From: an uncultured Mycoplasmatota bacterium
GTDB lineage: Bacteria > Bacillota_I > Bacilli_A > Izemoplasmatales > Izemoplasmataceae
Length of the DNA stretch: 64,000 bases
Reading direction: 5' to 3'
Assembly (NCBI GenBank): GCA_913056275.1
Contig: CAJXLP010000001.1
Span: forward strand, 186,001-250,000
The notes beneath the pieces were generated by a model. That model was given only the letters and a program-made list of their open reading frames with translations, was not told the DNA's origin and made no database searches. Made by a program: the position numbers and the translations under genes. Numbering within the stretch: position 1 is the first letter of the stretch; every line of letters starts with the position of its first letter. Positions 28,361-37,412 of this stretch are shown here, one piece after another.

Positions 28361-29196
28361 GTCATACGTACACGGCCATCAACCAACCCGCCGTGCACGC
28401 CTTAAAAGACGTAACCTTGACGATTGATGCCACGGATGAATTTATCGCGTTGGTCGGGGAAACGGGGTCTGGAAAATCGACCTTGGTGCAGCACCTTAAC
28501 GCGCTGATGGCACCGACTTCTGGGACCGCTGAATTATTTGACGTAACAATCAGCGCCGAATCGTTTAAAGATAAGTCGATTAAAAAGACGCCGATTCGCA
28601 AACGCATCGGCCTCGTCTTTCAGTTTCCTGAATATCAACTGTTTGAAGAGTCTGTCTTAAAAGACGTTGCGTTTGCGCCAAAAAACTTTGGGCTTAGCCA
28701 AGCGGACGCGGAAGAAAAAGCCAAACATGCGCTATCTTTAGTGGGGCTGGATGACACCTATTATGCGCGCAGTCCATTCCATTTATCTGGCGGTGAAAAA
28801 AAGCGCGTATCAATTGCTGGAATACTGGCCATGGAGCCTGACATTTTAGTGCTTGATGAGCCAACCAGTGGGCTTGATCCACAGTCACAAAAAATGTTGA
28901 TGGACGTATTTGAATCTATTCAACGTACCACGCACATTTCCATCGTCTTTATTACGCATGACATGAACTGGGTGGAAGCCTACGCCAAACGCGTCCTTGT
29001 GATGCAGTCGGGAGAATTGGTCTTTGATGGAGCGCCAGATGCGCTATTTAATCATCCTGAGCTGAGCGTCTGGAAAATGGACCTCCCCGACCGGAAAAAA
29101 GTTTTAAATTATCTGCAGAGTCAATTCAAATTGCAAACACCCATGGACGATTTTACGCAATTACTCAACGCCATAAATGGTGAGGGTGACCAATGA
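28336..29196 (+). CDS. ecfA2: energy-coupling factor transporter ATPase EcfA2
   Basis: A 286-residue partner ATPase: Walker A GETGSGKST, Q loop FQFPEYQLFEE, signature LSGGEKKRV, Walker B ILVLDEPTSGLDP and the switch His in FITHDMNW. The ATG at 28336 is chosen because GGGAGG lies just before it, inside the frame from 28321. It overlaps ecfA1 by 25 bp and ecfT by 4 bp. Confidence 0.96.
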   Translation: MAIRLHTVSHTYTAINQPAVHALKDVTLTIDATDEFIALVGETGSGKSTLVQHLNALMAPTSGTAELFDVTISAESFKDKSIKKTPIRKRIGLVFQFPEYQLFEESVLKDVAFAPKNFGLSQADAEEKAKHALSLVGLDDTYYARSPFHLSGGEKKRVSIAGILAMEPDILVLDEPTSGLDPQSQKMLMDVFESIQRTTHISIVFITHDMNWVEAYAKRVLVMQSGELVFDGAPDALFNHPELSVWKMDLPDRKKVLNYLQSQFKLQTPMDDFTQLLNAINGEGDQ

Positions 29197-30158
29197 AAAA
29201 TATCGTGATTGGCCGCTACATCCCAGGAGATTCGTTTTTGTACCGAATGGATCCACGGGTCAAATTAATTGCCCTGTTCATCTTGTTTGTTGCGGTTTTT
29301 GTCATTGACGAGTTACTCGTGATGGGACTCGCTTTGTTAGGTATTTTAGTCTTACTCCCACTCGGTAAAATTAGTTTGAAAAAAGTCTATTTCGGCTTAC
29401 GTCCGCTTTTATTTTTACTCATTTTCACGTTTGTCTTTCAAATATTATTCAACACGCAAGGGCGCTTATTAGGCACATTACGATTAACATTTGATCCCTT
29501 GAATGTGGCGTTATCTGTGGGGATATTTGCCGCATGGCTCTTCTTAAAACGCTTTACGTCTTTTACGTTTATTAGCTTCTTAGTCATGGTTGCGGGCGTA
29601 TTAACTCTACTTTCACAACTCACCTTACTTGCCTCATTTGGCTCTTTCACCATCGCCATTTACGAAGAAGGATTACTGTTTGCAATTTTCATCTTGTTAA
29701 GGCTCGTAATCATCGTCACCTTATCAACGATTTTGACGATTACCACGAAACCCACCGATTTAAATCTCGGTTTAGAACGCGTCTTAAAACCACTTAAAAT
29801 CATTCGAGTGAACACCGAAGAAATTGCCATGATTATCGGTATTTCCTTGCGCTATATCCCGACTTTACTCGATGAAGCAAACAAGATTATCTTAGCGCAA
29901 GCCAGCCGCGGGGTCGACTTTCAAGAAGGAAAGATTAAAGACAAAGTCGTACAGATTATCTCGCTGTTAGTTCCGATGTTTATCATTTCATTTCAACGGT
30001 CTGATGAGCTCGCCAACGCCATGGAAGCGCGTTGCTTTGTACCGGGGAAACCTCGTACGAGACTCAACCAACTGACATGGAAACCATTAGATACGGCTGT
30101 CTTAGTCGTCACACTGACCTTAATGATCGTCTCCATTGGAGTCCGGATTTTATGGTAA
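29193..30158 (+). CDS. ecfT: energy-coupling factor transporter transmembrane protein EcfT (enlarged)
   Basis: A 321-residue integral membrane component linking EcfA1/EcfA2 to S components. The core is recognisable: YIPGDSFLYRMDPRVKL at the start, EEGLLFAIFILLRLV, TKPTDLNLGLERVLKPLK and the coupling-helix motif QASRGVDF. Most homologues have about 265 residues; about 55 extra residues with two hydrophobic segments lie at about 95-150. The second coupling motif, usually AMEARG, reads AMEARC here. Coupled to ecfA2 by ATGA and to truA by overlap. No S-component gene is in the window. Confidence 0.93.
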   Translation: MKNIVIGRYIPGDSFLYRMDPRVKLIALFILFVAVFVIDELLVMGLALLGILVLLPLGKISLKKVYFGLRPLLFLLIFTFVFQILFNTQGRLLGTLRLTFDPLNVALSVGIFAAWLFLKRFTSFTFISFLVMVAGVLTLLSQLTLLASFGSFTIAIYEEGLLFAIFILLRLVIIVTLSTILTITTKPTDLNLGLERVLKPLKIIRVNTEEIAMIIGISLRYIPTLLDEANKIILAQASRGVDFQEGKIKDKVVQIISLLVPMFIISFQRSDELANAMEARCFVPGKPRTRLNQLTWKPLDTAVLVVTLTLMIVSIGVRILW

Positions 30159-31129
30159 GTGACCCGTTTAACACATGGCTGGACGACCCACAGCGTATCC
30201 AAGAAGCTCTCAGTGAGACAACCCAACTGTTAAACGAGGCATATGACCCTGTATCAGTGGCTGACCTTTACCGTCTATTCGAAGATCTAGATCGTCCCCA
30301 CGTGATGGTCTATCAAGAATTTTCCCGCACCGTTATAAGCGACGGGACTCGAACGTTACGGCTCGCATTTAAGGGGGCGTTACTGAGCCGGGTTGATCTT
30401 CTCAAGGCCCCTTTAAAAACGTCTCGCATCGCCATTCAGTATGGCTATGATGGGACCCTTTATAAGGGCTCACAAATTCAACCCAACGTGCCGACAATTA
30501 CCGGGCAAATTGAATCAATTCTCGGTCATCTGTTTCAATCAGATATTACGTTACATCCAGCGTCACGAACGGATGCCGGTGTCCACGCAAAAGCCGCAAC
30601 GGCTCATTTTGACGCTCCGTTTAACATGGCAGCAGATAAATTACTGCGGCTGATGAATCGCATGGCGCCCAGTGATTTAGTCATCCACCACGTGCAAGAA
30701 GTCACCCCGTTTTTTCACGCGCGCTACGACTTACTTACAAAGACGTATGCGTACACATTATCACGGATTAAACGCGTCGAAACGATGCACAAAGTGAGTG
30801 TATTTGAACCGTTAGACATCGTTCAATTCACCGCCAACATTCAAGCATTTGAAGGCACTCATGATTTTCGGAATTTTGCCAAGGTGGACGCTTCAACAAA
30901 CACGGTAAGAACGATCGAATCAATTGACATTCATGCCATTGATGACGACACTTACCGAGTCACCTTTCACGCGTCAGGATTTTTAAGACACATGATTCGG
31001 ATGATTATTGGAGCGGCCCTTGAGTATTCACTGGATGCCATCCAAAATGCCCTGGCGCATCCTGAGACGCCTTCCCAAAAAGTGCTCGCCCCAGCCGAAG
31101 GCTTAATGCTCGTATCCACAGACTATTAA
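30152..31129 (+). CDS. truA: tRNA pseudouridine(38-40) synthase TruA with N-terminal extension
   Basis: Residues 92-325 are a TruA-type enzyme that isomerises uridines 38-40 in the anticodon arm: RIAIQYGYDGTLYKGSQ, the catalytic Asp141 in ASRTDAGVHA, FHARYDLLTKTYAYTL, FRNFAKVD and GFLRHMIRMIIGAAL. TruA normally starts close to the first of these motifs, but here about 91 residues precede it, rich in acidic helices and ending RVDLLKAPLKT. The usual YxGWQ is YKGSQ. The ATG at 30152 overlaps the ecfT stop and has GGAG 10 bp upstream. No start codon with a ribosome site lies nearer the catalytic domain, so the extension appears real. Confidence 0.93.
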   Translation: MVSDPFNTWLDDPQRIQEALSETTQLLNEAYDPVSVADLYRLFEDLDRPHVMVYQEFSRTVISDGTRTLRLAFKGALLSRVDLLKAPLKTSRIAIQYGYDGTLYKGSQIQPNVPTITGQIESILGHLFQSDITLHPASRTDAGVHAKAATAHFDAPFNMAADKLLRLMNRMAPSDLVIHHVQEVTPFFHARYDLLTKTYAYTLSRIKRVETMHKVSVFEPLDIVQFTANIQAFEGTHDFRNFAKVDASTNTVRTIESIDIHAIDDDTYRVTFHASGFLRHMIRMIIGAALEYSLDAIQNALAHPETPSQKVLAPAEGLMLVSTDY

Positions 31130-31167
31130 AAAACGCGGACTCTAAGTGTGAGAATCCGCGTTTTTTT
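31128..31167. terminator. bidirectional terminator between truA and the EF-G paralogue
   Basis: AAAAAACGCGGA and TCCGCGTTTTTT flank a 15-nt inner region that can pair further (CTC/GAG). T-runs are available on both strands, serving the convergent genes. Confidence 0.92.
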
Positions 31168-31178
31168 GTGGCCAATTT

Positions 31179-33242
31179 TTAAGCGTGCGCTTGAACGATT
31201 TTTTCAACTAAGGCATCGGGTACCTCTTCATACCGCACAAAGGCTCGCGAGAATGATCCACTGCCTTGGGTCATGGCTTTCAAGTCAACGGTGTAGGAGA
31301 CAATTTCTGATTCCGGGATTTCCGCTTCAATTTTTTGGCGGCCCCCTTCCAGAGGTTCCATGCCAAGCACCCGGCCACGCCGTTTATTGGCATCCCCCAT
31401 GACTTCCCCGACATACTCATCTTTGACAATCACGTCAAGGTGCATGACGGGTTCTAATATGGTTGGTTTGACTTGGTCCAGTGCGTTTTTAAAAGCGAGG
31501 TTTGCGGCCATCTTAAAGGAAATTTCATTGGAGTCCACATCGTGATAGGCGCCGTCATACAAGACCGCGCGCACACCAATGACTGGGAACCCAGCTAGGG
31601 GGCCTTTTTGGAACGTTTCTATGAGGCCTTTTTCAACCGCTGGAAAATAGTTTTTTGGAACGCTTCCACCGTGGACTTCTTCGGTGAATTCAAACGCTTT
31701 TTCATTGGGGTCCATCGGCTCAAATCGCATTTTGACAACGCCGAACTGACCGGCTCCCCCGGATTGTTTCTTGTGGCGTCCCTCGGCGTCCCCTTTTTTC
31801 TTAATGGTTTCTCGGTAGACAATTTTTTGATCGCTCGTGTCAACTTCTAATTTATACAAGTTTTTCATTTTATCTACGATGAACCCAATATGGGTGAGTC
31901 CTTGACAGCCAATCAGTAGTTGGGCGGTTTCTGCATTTCTGACGATTTCTAACGAGGGGTCCTCAAGCTTTAATTTGGCCAATACCGTCGATAGTTTATT
32001 ATCGTCACTCGTATTTTTAGGGTGAATGCCCACGTACATGGTCGGCGTTTGTAAGGAGGGTCCTTTATAGATGATAGGGGCTTTTATGTCAGAGAGCGTT
32101 TCGCCGGTTGTGAGTTCTTCAACTTTGGCGAGGGCGCCGATATCTCCAGCCTTTATTGAATCAACGGGGAGTTGTTCTTTACCGCGCAAGGTAAAGAGAT
32201 TGCCGACTTTAATTTTTCCACTGTCGCCAACGCGAACTTCCATTCCAGTTTTTAAGACTCCAGAAAATACTTTGATTAAACTGACTGCACCCATAAAAGG
32301 GTCAACCGTTGTTTTAAAGACGTACGCAGACAAGGGTTCATCATCAGATGTCGGCCGTGAAACGCTTGAGTCATCGGTGGGATCAACGCCCGCTTTAGGT
32401 TTCAAATCATTGGGGGCTGGCATAAAGTTTTTAATAATATCAAGTGACGCATTGACGCCAATATCATGACTGGCAGACCCGAAAACAACGGGTTTTAAAT
32501 CACCGTCCAATACGCCTTTTCGTAACCCTTCATAAATCTCTTCTTGAGTCAGAGCTTCCCCCGCAAAGTGTTTGTCAAACAAGGCTTCACTGGTCTCTGC
32601 GACCGATTCAACAATTTTTTGTCTAAGTGGTTGAATGGCATCCATAAAAGCGGGTTCAATGTCTTGAATTTGACTCGTATTTCCTGCGTGAAGTTTTTCG
32701 TTCATATCGACTAAATTGACGTACCCTTTGAATGTCTCATCTTTAACAACCGGCCATAAAAAGGGAACGGCTTGATAGCCAATGACGTCACGCAGCGAGT
32801 CGATGATGGTTTCGAACTTGACGTTTGGTTGATCCATCTTGTTGACATAAATAACGGTAGGAATGTTGCGTGTGTTGAGTTCGTTTAGCACCCGTTCTGA
32901 GCCGATATCAATGCCTTTTGTTCCATCGATCACTAATACAGCACCCTTCACGACACTCAACGCTTGGTAGAGTTCATTGACAAATTCTTCATTGCCCGGA
33001 GTATCGAGGAAATTGATTTTAAAGTCGCCGTGTTCCACAGGAATTAAACTGGTTGAAAACGACGATAATTTAGCCTGTTCTTCAGGCAAGTAATCACTCG
33101 TTGTTGAGTGCGCTTCAATCGTCCCTTTCTCAGGCTTTGTCCCGGTTAAATAAAGGACTGATTCTAAGAAACTGGTTTTCCCTGTTCCGGTGTGTCCGAC
33201 CACAGCAACGGTCCTCATTTGATTGACATCATAGGGGTTCAT
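31179..33242 (-). CDS. elongation factor G-like GTPase (EF-G paralogue)
   Basis: A 687-residue translational GTPase with the EF-G domain order (G, II, III, IV, V). The P-loop is GHTGTGKT (16-23), unlike AHIDAGKT in fusA at 58048. Switch II reads DTPGNEEF (80-87), with Asn where EF-G has the catalytic His (DTPGH). NKMD (134-137) is intact. Domain IV/V motifs such as KQSGGAGQFGVV, DGAYHDVDS and GDANKRRGRVLG are conserved. Such EF-G-like proteins (for example mycobacterial FusA2) have no settled role. It is the only gene on the minus strand after 1505 and interrupts the truA-rplM neighbourhood. AAAGGA lies 8 bp before the ATG. Confidence 0.93.
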   Translation of the reverse strand: MNPYDVNQMRTVAVVGHTGTGKTSFLESVLYLTGTKPEKGTIEAHSTTSDYLPEEQAKLSSFSTSLIPVEHGDFKINFLDTPGNEEFVNELYQALSVVKGAVLVIDGTKGIDIGSERVLNELNTRNIPTVIYVNKMDQPNVKFETIIDSLRDVIGYQAVPFLWPVVKDETFKGYVNLVDMNEKLHAGNTSQIQDIEPAFMDAIQPLRQKIVESVAETSEALFDKHFAGEALTQEEIYEGLRKGVLDGDLKPVVFGSASHDIGVNASLDIIKNFMPAPNDLKPKAGVDPTDDSSVSRPTSDDEPLSAYVFKTTVDPFMGAVSLIKVFSGVLKTGMEVRVGDSGKIKVGNLFTLRGKEQLPVDSIKAGDIGALAKVEELTTGETLSDIKAPIIYKGPSLQTPTMYVGIHPKNTSDDNKLSTVLAKLKLEDPSLEIVRNAETAQLLIGCQGLTHIGFIVDKMKNLYKLEVDTSDQKIVYRETIKKKGDAEGRHKKQSGGAGQFGVVKMRFEPMDPNEKAFEFTEEVHGGSVPKNYFPAVEKGLIETFQKGPLAGFPVIGVRAVLYDGAYHDVDSNEISFKMAANLAFKNALDQVKPTILEPVMHLDVIVKDEYVGEVMGDANKRRGRVLGMEPLEGGRQKIEAEIPESEIVSYTVDLKAMTQGSGSFSRAFVRYEEVPDALVEKIVQAHA

Positions 33243-33296
33243 AGGCGCATCCTTTCCGATTTTTAATCAATGAAAATAGATAATGTATGCCCTTAC

Positions 33297-33305
33297 ATTA
33301 TAGCA
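33297..33305 (-). promoter_or_regulatory. extended -10 promoter of the EF-G paralogue
   Basis: On the minus strand TGCTATAAT is a perfect TGn-extended -10. A TGTTAC lies 17 bp further upstream as a weak -35. Confidence 0.6.
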
Positions 33306-33380
33306 GTATTTGAGTGGCCGTAACAGTCTAAAATTGAAGGATTTTCATGACTGAGCGAAAAATGTGGCAATAAATGATAG

Positions 33381-33386
33381 TATAAT
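33381..33386 (+). promoter_or_regulatory. -10 element of the tmk operon
   Basis: TATAAT 41 bp ahead of the tmk ATG. No convincing -35 is seen at the right distance. Confidence 0.5.
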
Positions 33387-33426
33387 GAGCGTATACAATC
33401 GCATTTGAAACTAGAAAGAGGCCCCC

Positions 33427-34050
33427 ATGTCCAAGAAACGATTTATTACGTTTGAAGGCCCCGAAGGATCTGGAAAAACGTCGGTTATAAAAGAAGTTGA
33501 AAAAGCCCTAAAGACGCAAGGCATCGATGTTTGTGTGACCCGTGAACCCGGCGGGGTGGCACTGAGTGAACGGATTCGCTCATTGCTTTTAGACTACGTG
33601 GATGAAGCGATGGATGCAAAGACTGAAGCCATGTTATTTGCGGCGTCTAGACGCCAGCATGTGGTCGAAGTCATTCAGCCCGCTTTAGCTAAAAATCAAG
33701 TCGTTTTGTGCGACCGTTATATCGACTCATCACTTGCCTATCAAGGCGTTGCACGAGGCTTAGGTATCGAAGAAGTGTATGCCTTAAACCTGTTTGCAAT
33801 CGAAGAGTTGATTCCCGATATTACCTTATTCATTGACGTCAAACCGGATGTTGGGTTAGCGCGTGTTCGTTCCAATCAACGGGAGATGGACCGACTCGAT
33901 TTAGAAACGGTAAACTTTCATCAGAAAGTCTATGAGGGCTATTTACAACTCGCCGAATTAGAACCCGAAAGAATCAAAGTGATCAACGGTGAGCAGCCGA
34001 TTGAAGACGTCGTCAAAGACGCCTTAAAAGCGATTCAACCGGAAGGATAA
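33427..34050 (+). CDS. tmk: thymidylate kinase
   Basis: A 207-residue enzyme that makes dTDP from dTMP. P-loop FEGPEGSGKTS is at residues 8-18, the TREPGG substrate motif near 39, and DRYIDSSLAYQG near 97. AAGAGG precedes the ATG. It heads tmk-holB-ricT-trmN6-rsmI-metG, the order known from Bacillus. Confidence 0.97.
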   Translation: MSKKRFITFEGPEGSGKTSVIKEVEKALKTQGIDVCVTREPGGVALSERIRSLLLDYVDEAMDAKTEAMLFAASRRQHVVEVIQPALAKNQVVLCDRYIDSSLAYQGVARGLGIEEVYALNLFAIEELIPDITLFIDVKPDVGLARVRSNQREMDRLDLETVNFHQKVYEGYLQLAELEPERIKVINGEQPIEDVVKDALKAIQPEG

Positions 34051-34054
34051 ATTC

Positions 34055-35029
34055 GTGGCAGTTCCTGCAGCACATGCACTACATATAGAGCCTTTAAATC
34101 GTTTAAAAAAAGGACTTGCTAAGTCCCGGCTTTCGCATGCCCTTATTCTTGAAGGTAGCCGCGACGCATACGTCCAAGATTTGGCCTTGCATATGGCCAC
34201 TCACATATTATGTGACGGCCAAGATGTCACCACTCAAGCACCGCGTGTATTCAACTTCACTCATCCAAACGTGAAAGTCATTGAATCACCAAAGCAAACC
34301 ATTGCCAAAGATGACATTATCCAACTGCAGCATGATTTTAATCAAACAGCCTTGGAAGCTGGCCCCAAAATTTATGTGATATTTGACGCGGAAAAAATGA
34401 ATGCTCACGCGGCCAATGCATTACTCAAATTTTTAGAAGAACCGCATGCCAATATTTACGGAATCTTAGTCACCCACGATGCCTTATCACTATTACCAAC
34501 GATACTCTCGCGCAGCCAGGTAATCAGCGTCCAAGCCGCCACGTTCAAATCCATTGAGAATGCCTTGCTAGAGGCGGGATATTCGTCGCAACAATCGGCG
34601 ATTGCCGCGACCCTTTTTCACGATGAAACACGCGCTAAAGATTTCTTAGAAGACACGCAAATGCAAAGCATGATTGCGCATATTCCACCGTTTTTGGCTG
34701 CCGCCCATACCACCCAATCTTTGCTCAAATTGCTGCGTGATTATTGGCCAGATTTAGACCGAGATAAACACGGAGTTTCGCATATTTTAGACATGATGAT
34801 GCTCTATCTTAAAGATGTAATATATGCTAAACTTAACCTGAGTCATAAAGCATTATTTAGCGATTCAATATCACTACTTGAAGAGACGGCTAAGCATTAT
34901 GAGAGCGCTCAATTGATTGCGATGTGGTCAGAAACGTTAGCGTTTAAAGAGAAACTTGACCGCCCCATTCATTTAAGTTTAGCACTTGATAATTGGGCGT
35001 TAATGATTGAAAGAGGCGATGTCATTTGA
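34055..35029 (+). CDS. holB: DNA polymerase III delta-prime subunit
   Basis: A 324-residue clamp-loader subunit related to AAA+ ATPases. It has LSHALILEGS, PKIYVIFDAEKMNAHAANALLKFLEEP (the conserved sensor region) and TILSRSQVI. The P-loop is degenerate and the four-cysteine zinc site of many homologues is absent, leaving a single Cys. GTG start 6 bp after GGAAGGAT. Its stop overlaps the ricT start. Confidence 0.93.
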   Translation: MAVPAAHALHIEPLNRLKKGLAKSRLSHALILEGSRDAYVQDLALHMATHILCDGQDVTTQAPRVFNFTHPNVKVIESPKQTIAKDDIIQLQHDFNQTALEAGPKIYVIFDAEKMNAHAANALLKFLEEPHANIYGILVTHDALSLLPTILSRSQVISVQAATFKSIENALLEAGYSSQQSAIAATLFHDETRAKDFLEDTQMQSMIAHIPPFLAAAHTTQSLLKLLRDYWPDLDRDKHGVSHILDMMMLYLKDVIYAKLNLSHKALFSDSISLLEETAKHYESAQLIAMWSETLAFKEKLDRPIHLSLALDNWALMIERGDVI

Positions 35030-35838
35030 AAAAAAATGTCATAGGAATTCGGTTTCAACCGGTTGGTAAAAAATACTATTTTGACCCCCAAGATGAGACG
35101 TACGAATCGGGGGATAAAATTGTCGTAGAAACCGTCCGTGGAATGGAACTTGCAGAAGTCATCGAGCCAGACAAAGTGCTCGTTGATGATCCTTTATCAA
35201 ATACGATTAAACCGGTTTTAAGACGTGCCAACAAAGATGACATTCAGGCGTTTGAAGATAACCAAAATGCAGTCCCAGAGATTTTGGAAAGTACGCAGTC
35301 ATTGATTCAAAAAAACGACCTTGAGATGAAACTTTTAAATGCATCATACACCTTGGATCGTTCGAAATTATTGATCGAATTTTATGCGGATGGCCGGGTG
35401 GATTTCCGGCACCTTGTGAAGGATTTAGCTCACCAATTTAGAACGCGTATTGAACTTAAACAAGTTGGCTCTAGAGATTCTGCGAAGCATCTTGGAGGCA
35501 TTGGACCTTGTGGGTTAATACTCTGCTGCAATACTTTTTTAGGAGAGTTTGATTCGGTGTCCATAAAGATGGCAAAGAATCAAAACTTAGCCTTAAATCC
35601 TGTAAACATCTCCGGGCTTTGTGGGAAGTTACTATGTTGCTTAAGATACGAAGATGACATGTACACTGAAGGCCGCAAAGGAATGCCCAAAGAACACTCC
35701 ATTGTTCAAACTCAAGATGGATCTGGCAAAGTTTTATCGATGAACATATTGGAGCGAACCGTTCGGGTTTACATTGAAAAAAAAGGAGTTCACACAGTCT
35801 CAGTTGACGACATAATAAAGACGCGTGATACCCAATAA
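35026..35838 (+). CDS. ricT: RicT/YaaT (PSP1 domain) regulator of RNA processing
   Basis: A 270-residue PSP1-domain protein with the cysteine-rich core IGPCGLILCCNTFLGEF and NISGLCGKLLCCLRYED. In Bacillus, RicT acts with RicA and RicF, binds iron-sulfur clusters and directs RNase Y cleavage. TTG start overlapping the holB stop, with AGAGG 9 bp upstream. Confidence 0.95.
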   Translation: MKKNVIGIRFQPVGKKYYFDPQDETYESGDKIVVETVRGMELAEVIEPDKVLVDDPLSNTIKPVLRRANKDDIQAFEDNQNAVPEILESTQSLIQKNDLEMKLLNASYTLDRSKLLIEFYADGRVDFRHLVKDLAHQFRTRIELKQVGSRDSAKHLGGIGPCGLILCCNTFLGEFDSVSIKMAKNQNLALNPVNISGLCGKLLCCLRYEDDMYTEGRKGMPKEHSIVQTQDGSGKVLSMNILERTVRVYIEKKGVHTVSVDDIIKTRDTQ

Positions 35839-36579
35839 ATGGCGCCCATTGACACACATTATTTACTTGGCATGAATCAACTGAAAATTCAGCAAGACTC
35901 AGATTATCTTCCATTTTCTCTGGATTCAATCTTACTTGCTGATTTTTTTACCGAAAAAAAGCGGATGAAATCAGTCATTGATCTGGGGACGGGTGCGGGT
36001 CCGATTCCGTTGTATTTAACGACCAAAACCGATCTGCCAATTACCGGAATTGACATGCAAGAACCACTCATTCAATTGGCCCAAAAAAACGCTGAGATCA
36101 ATGGACTGTCCTCCCAACTTTCCTTCCAAGTGACAGACATCAAGACTGTCAAAAAGTCGTTTAGTGCCCAGTCTTATGACGCAGTCCTTGTGAATCCTCC
36201 TTTTTTTAAAATGCAGGAAAAAAGTCCGCTTAATGCGCAGCCAAAAAAACAAATGATGCGCCATGAAACACACGTAACATGGGCGGATATCGTGCAAGCG
36301 GCCAAGTATCTTTTAAGCAATCAAGGCGACTTTTTTTTCGTCCACCGCATCGACCGGTTTACAGAAATTTTAGACACCCTAAAGCACTACGATTTTGCCT
36401 TAAAGCGACTCCGCTTTGTCTATCCAAAAGCGTCAAAAAATGCGACGTCCTTTTTAGGGGAGGCCCGCTTAAAAGGGGAAGCTGGATTACGCTTAGATCC
36501 CCCTTTGTTTGTGCATCAAGACGACGATGAATACAGCCAAGAAGTTCGCCAAATATTTCATTATGAGGAGCGTGTATGA
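35839..36579 (+). CDS. tRNA1(Val) (adenine(37)-N6)-methyltransferase-like protein (YabB family)
   Basis: A 246-residue class I SAM methyltransferase. LPFSLDSILLADF and VIDLGTGAGPIPLYL form the SAM site, and VLVNPPFF is the NPPF catalytic motif of N6-adenine enzymes. YabB sits at this place in Bacillus and TrmN6 modifies A37 of tRNA1(Val) in E. coli; the exact substrate here is inferred. The ATG follows the ricT stop directly with no clear ribosome site, so translation is probably coupled. Confidence 0.9.
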   Translation: MAPIDTHYLLGMNQLKIQQDSDYLPFSLDSILLADFFTEKKRMKSVIDLGTGAGPIPLYLTTKTDLPITGIDMQEPLIQLAQKNAEINGLSSQLSFQVTDIKTVKKSFSAQSYDAVLVNPPFFKMQEKSPLNAQPKKQMMRHETHVTWADIVQAAKYLLSNQGDFFFVHRIDRFTEILDTLKHYDFALKRLRFVYPKASKNATSFLGEARLKGEAGLRLDPPLFVHQDDDEYSQEVRQIFHYEERV

Positions 36580-37412
36580 CAGCGGGACACTTATACATTG
36601 TCGCCACGCCAATCGGTCATTTAGACGATATGACTGTGCGTGCCATTGAAACTTTAAAAGCGGTTGATCTCATTTACGCTGAAGATACACGAACGACCAA
36701 AAAGTTGCTCAACCATTACTCGATATCCACACGTGTAGACAGCTATCATCAACACAATGAAATGGAAAAAAGTGCCACCATTATCGAGCAATTAAAGGCG
36801 GGTAAATCACTGGCATTGGTATCCGATGCTGGGACCCCAAGACTCTCAGATCCAGGGGACCGGTTGTTAGAAAAAGTGTATGAAGCGGGATTAACCCCAA
36901 CGCCCATCCCTGGTGCGTCGGCGTTGTTAACAGCTTTAGTTTCGAGTCCATTTCCAATTCAAGAGTTCACCTTTATCGGCTTTATCCCCACGCAAAAAAA
37001 AGCGCAAAAAGCGTTGTTTAATCGTCTCCAAGAAAGTCCGGCGTTGCACATATTTTACGAAGCACCCCACCGAATCAACAAAACGCTCAAAGCCTTGTAT
37101 GAAGGGTTCGGTAAACGGCCTGTGTATATCGGCCGAGAATTGACTAAAAAATTTGAAGAACACACGCTTTTAACACTCAGTGAGAGTCTTGAATTAGAGG
37201 CTCCCAGAGGCGAATATGTTATCATAATGAAAGGCAATCAAGCGCCTCTAGAACTGGATGATGATTACATCGCGCACATCGAATTGTTGATGGCTGATGG
37301 GACCAGTGAAAAAGACGCAATTAAGCACGCTGCACACGCTAGAAATCTCCCTAAAAATACTGTCTATATGGCGTACCAACGGCATAAGAAAGAAGGCTCG
37401 GATGGCAATTAG
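36576..37412 (+). CDS. rsmI: 16S rRNA (cytidine(1402)-2'-O)-methyltransferase RsmI
   Basis: A 278-residue tetrapyrrole-methylase-fold enzyme: LYIVATPIGHLDDMTVRAIE at the start, EDTRTTKKLLNHY, SDAGTPRLSDPG and PIPGASALLTAL. It 2'-O-methylates C1402 in the decoding centre. ATGA overlap with the upstream gene; its end overlaps metG. Confidence 0.97.
   Translation: MTAGHLYIVATPIGHLDDMTVRAIETLKAVDLIYAEDTRTTKKLLNHYSISTRVDSYHQHNEMEKSATIIEQLKAGKSLALVSDAGTPRLSDPGDRLLEKVYEAGLTPTPIPGASALLTALVSSPFPIQEFTFIGFIPTQKKAQKALFNRLQESPALHIFYEAPHRINKTLKALYEGFGKRPVYIGRELTKKFEEHTLLTLSESLELEAPRGEYVIIMKGNQAPLELDDDYIAHIELLMADGTSEKDAIKHAAHARNLPKNTVYMAYQRHKKEGSDGN

Noticed and set aside
30032-30151. Longer TruA reading from an ATG at 30032
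   Set aside because: It would run 120 bp inside ecfT without a ribosome site; the ATG at 30152 fits the ecfT stop and has GGAG.
32071-32469. 132-codon plus-strand open frame
   Set aside because: Shadow of the EF-G paralogue.
35471-35929. 152-codon minus-strand open frame
   Set aside because: Antisense across ricT and its neighbour; Cys-rich only because it mirrors other codons, and both sense genes are well conserved.
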